Below, piece after piece: positions 58,943 through 64,000 of a stretch of DNA of 64,000 nucleotides; position 1 is the stretch's first letter; every line of letters starts with the position of its first letter. The stretch is from Collybiopsis luxurians FD-317 M1 (Eukaryota; Basidiomycota; Agaricomycetes; Agaricales; Omphalotaceae), in contig KN834770.1 of NCBI GenBank assembly GCA_000827265.1, forward strand, positions 686,104-750,103. The letters run 5' to 3'. Below the pieces are notes generated by a model that did no database searches, was not told the origin of the DNA, and saw only the letters and a program-made list of their open reading frames with translations. Made by a program: the position numbers and the translations under genes.

Positions 58943-60564
58943 TGGCTAGTAGATTACTCACTGGAAGAAGAATGAGACGGGCTTAGCAGCTTTGAAGATC
59001 CAGTCCCTTTAAGAATGGGACCACACCTATTTTTATACTAAAATCTGACTCAACTACCTCTGGGGAAGCGAAGTCGTATGTTTAAATTTCAATACCAAGG
59101 TTATCGAGATGAGATCATTCACATTGCTTACGGCGATATTCGTGGTTAACGGAGCGCTTGTCCGAGCTGGCTTCCTTCCGGGTTCAGAAAATTACCGGGC
59201 ACCAGCCCCTATAGTACCAAAAAAATAAGTTGGCCCAGTTTTGGGGATGAGCCAGAACATGACCGACACTTCTATGCTCTTAGCGTTCGTAATGAAACGG
59301 AAGGGAAAGAATTGAGGGAAGTTGTATTGGGGTATCACGATTAACATCCTTGTTCCTTGATGATCCTTGTGCTGCGCAAGCGATTTATTTGAGGGAACCC
59401 AACGATCGCCTTGTATGGCCGGTGCTTAGGTTACAATGTCGACAGCGTCGGTCTCTGACGTACTGGTAGTGACGAGACGTAATATATATATTCATTCGTC
59501 AAACATTGCTCGACATTGCCTTCCATTTCCCTGATCTATTGACCAGTCTAGTGGCAACAGAGTCCGCGGAAAGCCAGGTAATCACTCTTAAGCACTGGAG
59601 TCCTTTAGACTCGGACAGAAAATCTCCAAAAAGCTGCAGGGAACGCGGGATGAAACAAATGGATTAAAGAGGGCGCGTATACTTAACATGTTTCAATACC
59701 AGCATAGATCCAGGTTTTGAAGAGGTCGGCCTAGAAACAGACAGCTCCAAATCAAGTGCAATTACTCTCGAAGTAAAGACCAGGAAGTGAATGTGGCGCG
59801 GAGGCCATACAGAATTTACCCGACACCGCCGGTGAGTTGGTTTATAAAGCTGAAAACTTCGACCATGTCATAGTCGAACAACTGCAATTCTATCGAGGCG
59901 GTCGATGTATACCGCAAAGCTGTAGTTGCGTTATGGTTCAGAGCCTAGGAACAGCTACAGATAAGAATTACTTTGAAATACCGTAGATTGGTTCAATGTA
60001 TAGAGCAATCGAAGTCCTGAGGCCAAGGTTGAGCCGATTGACAATCATAAGAAAGTTGTCCGACTCCATCGACCGGAAGACTCGGAAGGTTCCTATCCGA
60101 GAAGATTTGATCGAAGACTAAGCAATATTGTCAGTTCAAATTGCAAGATGACTGAGCGAGGGCAGATGTTGGCCTTGTAAACCCCGCTTACTCATTGAGC
60201 AGGATGGGCGGAGAAAGGCCGAGCACTGGCATATGTCGAGTGACTGTCTGCAACGATTCAGTAAAACTGACGCCAAGATTCAGAAGAAATGGCGTTGCTC
60301 GGCGATAGCTATATAGACCCCTGCCGGACGAATCGCGTACGCTAGGAAAATGCCGCAAAATTCGTGGAATGATATTTCGGAAGACAGTAACCGTGTGTGT
60401 TCTCCAAAGAAGGGGTAGGAAGGGGTAGGAAGAGATGGGAAGTCGAGGCCTCGAGTCAGTGGAAGTGGCACGGAGCAGAGTGTCATATCGGGTCGCGTGA
60501 CTAAGACAACAAATTCGGACTCTGCCGAACACTTGGCGGAGGTTCTTTCATCACCATCACCATC
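58943..60564. other. Intergenic, 1.6 kb, divergent
   Basis: Between the transcription factor (-) and the DNA glycosylase (+). Holds one tiny frame with a signal-peptide-like start (listed separately), a 9-bp tandem duplication (aggggtagga) at 60413-60431, and nothing else recognisable. Confidence 0.45.
59109..59228 (+). CDS. Possible small secreted peptide (39 residues)
   Basis: ATG-initiated frame with a hydrophobic, signal-peptide-like start (MRSFTLLTAIFVVNGALVRA) and a short Pro-rich tail ending Lys-Lys. It has no CaaX end, so it is not a mating pheromone precursor. It may be the first exon of something longer or chance. Confidence 0.22.
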   Translation: MRSFTLLTAIFVVNGALVRAGFLPGSENYRAPAPIVPKK

Positions 60565-61497
60565 ATGTCCAAGTCGATTCTGGTACAGCGAAGTATCAAA
60601 AGAAGTCGCTCGCCCTCCCTGGGCCTATCTTCTGTCAAATCGGAAGGAGTTCCGGAATCCCCGCATCGTGCCAAGAAACGCAAGTTGCTCGAGTCGTACG
60701 CTTCCGAGTCGCCATTCCAAAATTTCTCTAGTCCTACACCTTCCGAGGCTCTCAAAGTCTTCAATGTCCTCTCTAAAGCCCACCCTCAGCACTCTACCAT
60801 ACGCATAGCTCCGAAACTAGCCAGCAATTCTGCGGCCACATGTGGGAGTGTTCCGAATGTTATTGATTCTCTTATCGGTACTATTCTTAGTCAAAATACG
60901 TCCGGAAAAAATTCCTCGAGTGCTAAAGCCAGTTTGGACGCGGTATTTGGTCGTAATAATTTCGCTGCGATAGCTGCTGCCACCAGGGAGGCGGTGGTGG
61001 AAGCCATTCGCCACGGAGGTTTAGCAAACAAAAAGGCAGCAACCATTCAGAATCTTCTGAAATCTATTCACGAACGACACGGAAAATACTCTTTGCAACA
61101 TCTGACTGAGGAAGGAAAAGACGGACAGAAGCGATCGAATGAAGAGATTATGAAGGAGCTGACTTCCTACGATGGGGTGGGGCCCAAAACAGCGTCCTGC
61201 GTCCTTATGTTTTGTCTCGGAAGGGATTCTTTTGCGGTGGATACCCACATCTTCCGGATCAGCAAAGTGCTGGGTTGGGTACCTGCAAACGCTGACCGCA
61301 TTCTCACACAAGCTCACCTCGATATTATGCTTCCTGCGGACTTAAAGTATGGACTACATGTGCTCATGATTCAGCATGGAAGGACATGTAAAGGTTGCAA
61401 AAGAAGTGGGTCATCCGCACCATGCATTCTCAAAGAATGTTTGAAACAAAGTGGACCAATGAAGTTATTGACAAAAGAGGAGGAACTTACAGTATGA
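60565..61497 (+). CDS. HhH-GPD superfamily DNA glycosylase (endonuclease III-like)
   Basis: Base-excision repair enzyme of the Nth class. Single exon, 310 residues. A basic N-terminus (KRSRSP, AKKRKL) could direct it to the nucleus. The helix-hairpin-helix is YDGVGPKTASCV (Lys208, equivalent to the Schiff-base Lys of bifunctional Nth). The catalytic Asp is in VDTHIFRI (Asp226). The C-terminal cysteines are at 275, 278, 287 and 292 (C-x2-C-x8-C-x4-C), which differs from the C-x6-C-x2-C-x5-C iron-sulfur loop of typical Nth, so the cluster may be atypical or absent. Fungi usually also carry a canonical Ntg1/Nth1, and this looks like a second, less studied member. It ends 114 bp from the convergent RED gene. 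Confidence 0.85.
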   Translation: MSKSILVQRSIKRSRSPSLGLSSVKSEGVPESPHRAKKRKLLESYASESPFQNFSSPTPSEALKVFNVLSKAHPQHSTIRIAPKLASNSAATCGSVPNVIDSLIGTILSQNTSGKNSSSAKASLDAVFGRNNFAAIAAATREAVVEAIRHGGLANKKAATIQNLLKSIHERHGKYSLQHLTEEGKDGQKRSNEEIMKELTSYDGVGPKTASCVLMFCLGRDSFAVDTHIFRISKVLGWVPANADRILTQAHLDIMLPADLKYGLHVLMIQHGRTCKGCKRSGSSAPCILKECLKQSGPMKLLTKEEELTV

Positions 61498-61611
61498 AAC
61501 TCTGCGGTTCATCGTAGCCACGGTGGACTAATTGTTTGTACAGCGAGACTTTTCCTCGCTCCAGAAGTCCGCTAGTATGTACAAAACTGTAATGTCATCA
61601 AAGCTGACCGT

Positions 61612-63183
61612 TCATGTTGAAGGGGCACCCTGTTTTTGTTTATATGATTGAAGTCTAGATTGCATCTTAGAATGCCAAAATCATTGTGAGAGGAGGCGAC
61701 CGACCGTTGATAGTCTCGGTTAGCTTTTGCTTCAGCAGTAAGCTTCTTTGACCCCTCTCCATCTCCACCACCACTTTTTTTCTTGTTCTTTCGCTTCTGT
61801 TTCTTCTCGACTGCTCCCGCAGCGTCGTCCATTTCCAGGAGCTCTTTGATGGAAGGAACAGCTGAACTTGATAAAGGAACAAGGCGAGTGAGTTCTTCAT
61901 CACTAGCTTCACCTTCTTCGATGGGCAGAGGTGGAGCCTGAGCAGTCGACGGCTCACGATCAGGTGGAGAGTCAACTGGAGCTTCGGCAGGACCTTGAGC
62001 TGGGATGTCGGAGGCAAACCATCCACCACCAAACGAATTCGGGACGATCTCTTCTCTTTCCAGTGGACCTGGATTGTTTTCGTCTTCCTCGTCCGAATCA
62101 TTCTCAGCATCTATGCCTTCATATTCTCCGACGCCAGCGAAAATATCAAAATCTTCTGGAGGTTTAGGCTCCTCAGGTTCAGGAAGGTGAGAAGGTTGTC
62201 TCGGAGTCGCGGCAGGCGACGCAGGTGCTGTGGGCACCACTTCCGGTTCTTTCGACTTTTCCTTCGTTAGAGCCTCAACTTTGCGCTTTTTCTTCTTCCT
62301 CTCTCCTTCCCCTGTGACACTCTTCTTTTTCTTCTTCTTTTCCTCCTTCTGCTCTCCTGAACTCCCAATAGGTTTGAATCCGATTGGTTTAAACTTGCTC
62401 TTATCCAAAGCCGGGCCTTCTTGGGGAACAGTAGCACCACCTTGCTGAGCTCGATTCGCTTTCAATTCACGAATTATATCCTCTCGTGTTCGTTTTTTCG
62501 GAACCGTTGATTCAGATGAAGCTTGATTGTAAGCTTGTTCGAGGGATTCGTCTTCGTCTGTGGCCATAGCTTCCTTAGCTTTGTTCTGCTGTAACAGCGC
62601 AAAGTCCAGGCCTTTGACCAACACAGAATGTTCGCTATCACCTCCCAGGTACCGCCGTTGTTCATCGACCTGAACATTAAAAGTAATTAGATGGTATGTA
62701 GTTGCTCCCGAGGAATGCACTGACAGTATTTCCGTCTTGGTCTGCCGTGCGTTTCTCAAATTCTTCGAGAACCGCTTCTACCTGAAAGCACTTCAGTTAC
62801 TTAGATCTTAAGACATTTTGCTAACACGAACGAACCTGGGCATAATCATTGCCCTCTCCCTCTCTACGTTCCGCAGCCCGATCGCGATATATTCCTTCGA
62901 GCTTTTTGACCTTCCTAGGCTTGAACGCAGGCTCATCAGCATTTTTCGACGCTGCTTTCCTGTAAAAATTCAATATTCAGCTTGATAAAGGGATGGTTTA
63001 AAAGAGATAGATAAACTGACGCACGTAGATGCCTTGGTATTCTTCTTGGTGAAAAGTGATTCTCGCGGCTGACTCCTTGACGCTTGCGAAGTACCGGAGG
63101 AGATGAGCTGTCTGAAGGAGTCCTAGAATAGCCATGAATGAATGCTTAACAATTGAACTGGACAGTAAAGATACCTGATCCAT
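61612..63183 (-). CDS. RED (IK)-like spliceosomal protein
   Basis: Component of activated B-complex spliceosomes. Six exons: 61612-61654, 61705-62669, 62725-62781, 62836-62959, 63025-63122, 63175-63183, giving 431 residues. The RED N-terminal domain is clear: KLEGIYRDRAAERREG, NDYAQVEAVLEEFEKRT and YLGGDSEHSVLVKGLDFALLQQNK. A Lys-rich stretch (KKKKKKSVTGEGERKKKKRKV) is a nuclear signal. A long acidic, Pro-rich disordered part leads to the C-terminal NRDYQRLQSY. The start exon is only 9 nt (ATG GAT CAG), fixed by phase and the 63122 acceptor. The last exon of 43 nt is needed to complete DYQRLQSY. Confidence 0.9.
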
Positions 63184-63463
63184 ATTGTCGTGGTTTAGGC
63201 CCCGCGCGCGTACGTTTAGGTTGGGTTCAGTATTAGTTGATTTAGGCGCTCAGACAACTTTCCCGCGTCCCGCAAAGATAACTTCCAAGTTCGACAGGCC
63301 ATAACGATCAATTTTTTTCTATTATTAGTTTCCTTCGTTCGAACAATCAAAATCCGGTATCCAAATTGCTTCCGTGCAAATTTCAATGCAAAATTCAGTA
63401 GATACCACGTTCTTCTATCGACTACGACAGTACTCGGTCGGGTAGCAACTGCCTCGAAATCAA

Positions 63464-64000
63464 TCAAGCCTCGACAGACGTCTCGCGCTCCTTTCGATCC
63501 CAATCTGCAACAACGGATTCTCCTAGTGACTTACCTAAAGCTAATGCTAGAGGTACTGGAACAGCATTTCCGATCTGTTTGTAAGCCTAGTTCAACAGGA
63601 TTGAGCATCGTAGCAACAGATACGAATCTCTCAAACCCTATACTTACTCGCCGCACATCCTCTTTGAGATTGTCTGCCCGCATGAACATGTACCGATCTG
63701 GGAATCCTTGACAACGAGCCGTTTCGCGCACAGTGAGACTCCTTTTTTGCTAACAGATACGTAAAGTCCCAAGAGATAGAGTCGGTTTGGGTGAAAATCC
63801 TGATTTGCGCCACCAGTATAGACACTTACCGAAGGATGAATCATTGTGGCACTCTTCCGGTTGGGTCCACAATAGGTCATGGCTGTTTTGAAACAATCAT
63901 TTGCATCGAGTCGGCCATAATATCCTTTCTGTAGCCTCAGCAAGTAGAAAGATCGATAGGTTATGGATAACTAACCTGGCTCTTGGGCCTTTGATTTGTT
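63464..64000 (-). CDS. Cytosine-5 DNA methyltransferase, C-terminal end (5' part outside window)
   Basis: Methylates DNA cytosines in the nucleus, used in fungi to silence transposons. Visible exons: 63464-63586, 63648-63749, 63830-63935, 63976-64000, giving 118 residues. GYYGRLDANDCFKTAMTY corresponds to the GRLDWDG-like strand of Dnmt1. SLTVRETARCQGFPDRYMF is conserved motif IX. AYKQIGNAVPVPLALALGKSLGE is motif X. The frame reads through the apparent 30-nt intron after LALAL, so no splice is placed there. The catalytic PCQ motif and regulatory domains must lie beyond base 64000. Motif order fits the Dnmt1/Dim-2 side of the family. Confidence 0.92.

Noticed and set aside
59109..59228. Mating pheromone precursor
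   Set aside because: No C-terminal CaaX motif and no pheromone receptor gene in the window.
63506..63535. Apparent 30-nt GT-AG intron near the end of the methyltransferase
   Set aside because: The frame reads through with a typical motif X tail (LGKSLGE), so no intron is needed.

Overview
The window is nuclear DNA of a filamentous basidiomycete, most likely an Agaricomycete. The main reasons are dense, short spliceosomal introns (mostly 45-70 nt, GT-AG), tight gene spacing, and gene content: expanded single-exon F-box proteins, a Crinkler/RHS-type P-loop protein, a short secreted GH18 chitinase, tandem family-1 glycosyltransferases and a retained cytosine-5 DNA methyltransferase. Gene models were built by hand from splice sites, reading phase and conserved protein blocks. 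For complete genes the exon sum was checked to be a multiple of three.

Left part (1-19.1 kb) is mostly conserved housekeeping genes: the 3' end of CTP synthase (+), a Tra2-like SR protein (-), a Tag1-like single-pass membrane protein (-), an F-box protein (-), a 13-exon GH18 chitinase (-), an AIF/AMID-type flavoprotein (-), an Sso-type plasma-membrane syntaxin (-), a coiled-coil membrane protein (+) and the retromer sorting nexin Vps5 (+).

Middle part (19.6-38 kb) is more accessory. A long F-box gene and a decayed paralogue flank an intact Crinkler/RHS-like NTPase gene. Next come the polyadenylation factor Mpe1 (+), two tandem UDP-glycosyltransferase genes (-) with identical exon lengths, and the sterol C-24(28) reductase ERG4 (+).

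Right part (38-64 kb): a membrane-anchored aspartic protease with a long cytoplasmic tail (+), ubiquilin/Dsk2 (-), a nuclease-like plus protein-kinase gene carrying a poly-G frameshift (+), an ankyrin-repeat relic (-), another F-box gene (+), EMC5 (-) sharing a very short divergent promoter region with ZW10/Dsl1 (+), the polyprenyl diphosphate synthase COQ1 (+), a Zn2Cys6 transcription factor (-), an HhH-GPD DNA glycosylase (+), the RED splicing factor (-) and the 3' end of a DNA methyltransferase (-).

No operon-like pathway cluster is evident. Several genes share themes: ER/Golgi traffic and SNARE function (Sso, Vps5, ZW10/Dsl1, EMC5), mRNA processing (Tra2, RED, Mpe1) and ubiquitin (F-box genes, Dsk2, Mpe1). 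The most unusual loci are the Crinkler/RHS insertion between F-box copies and the nuclease-like-kinase gene.
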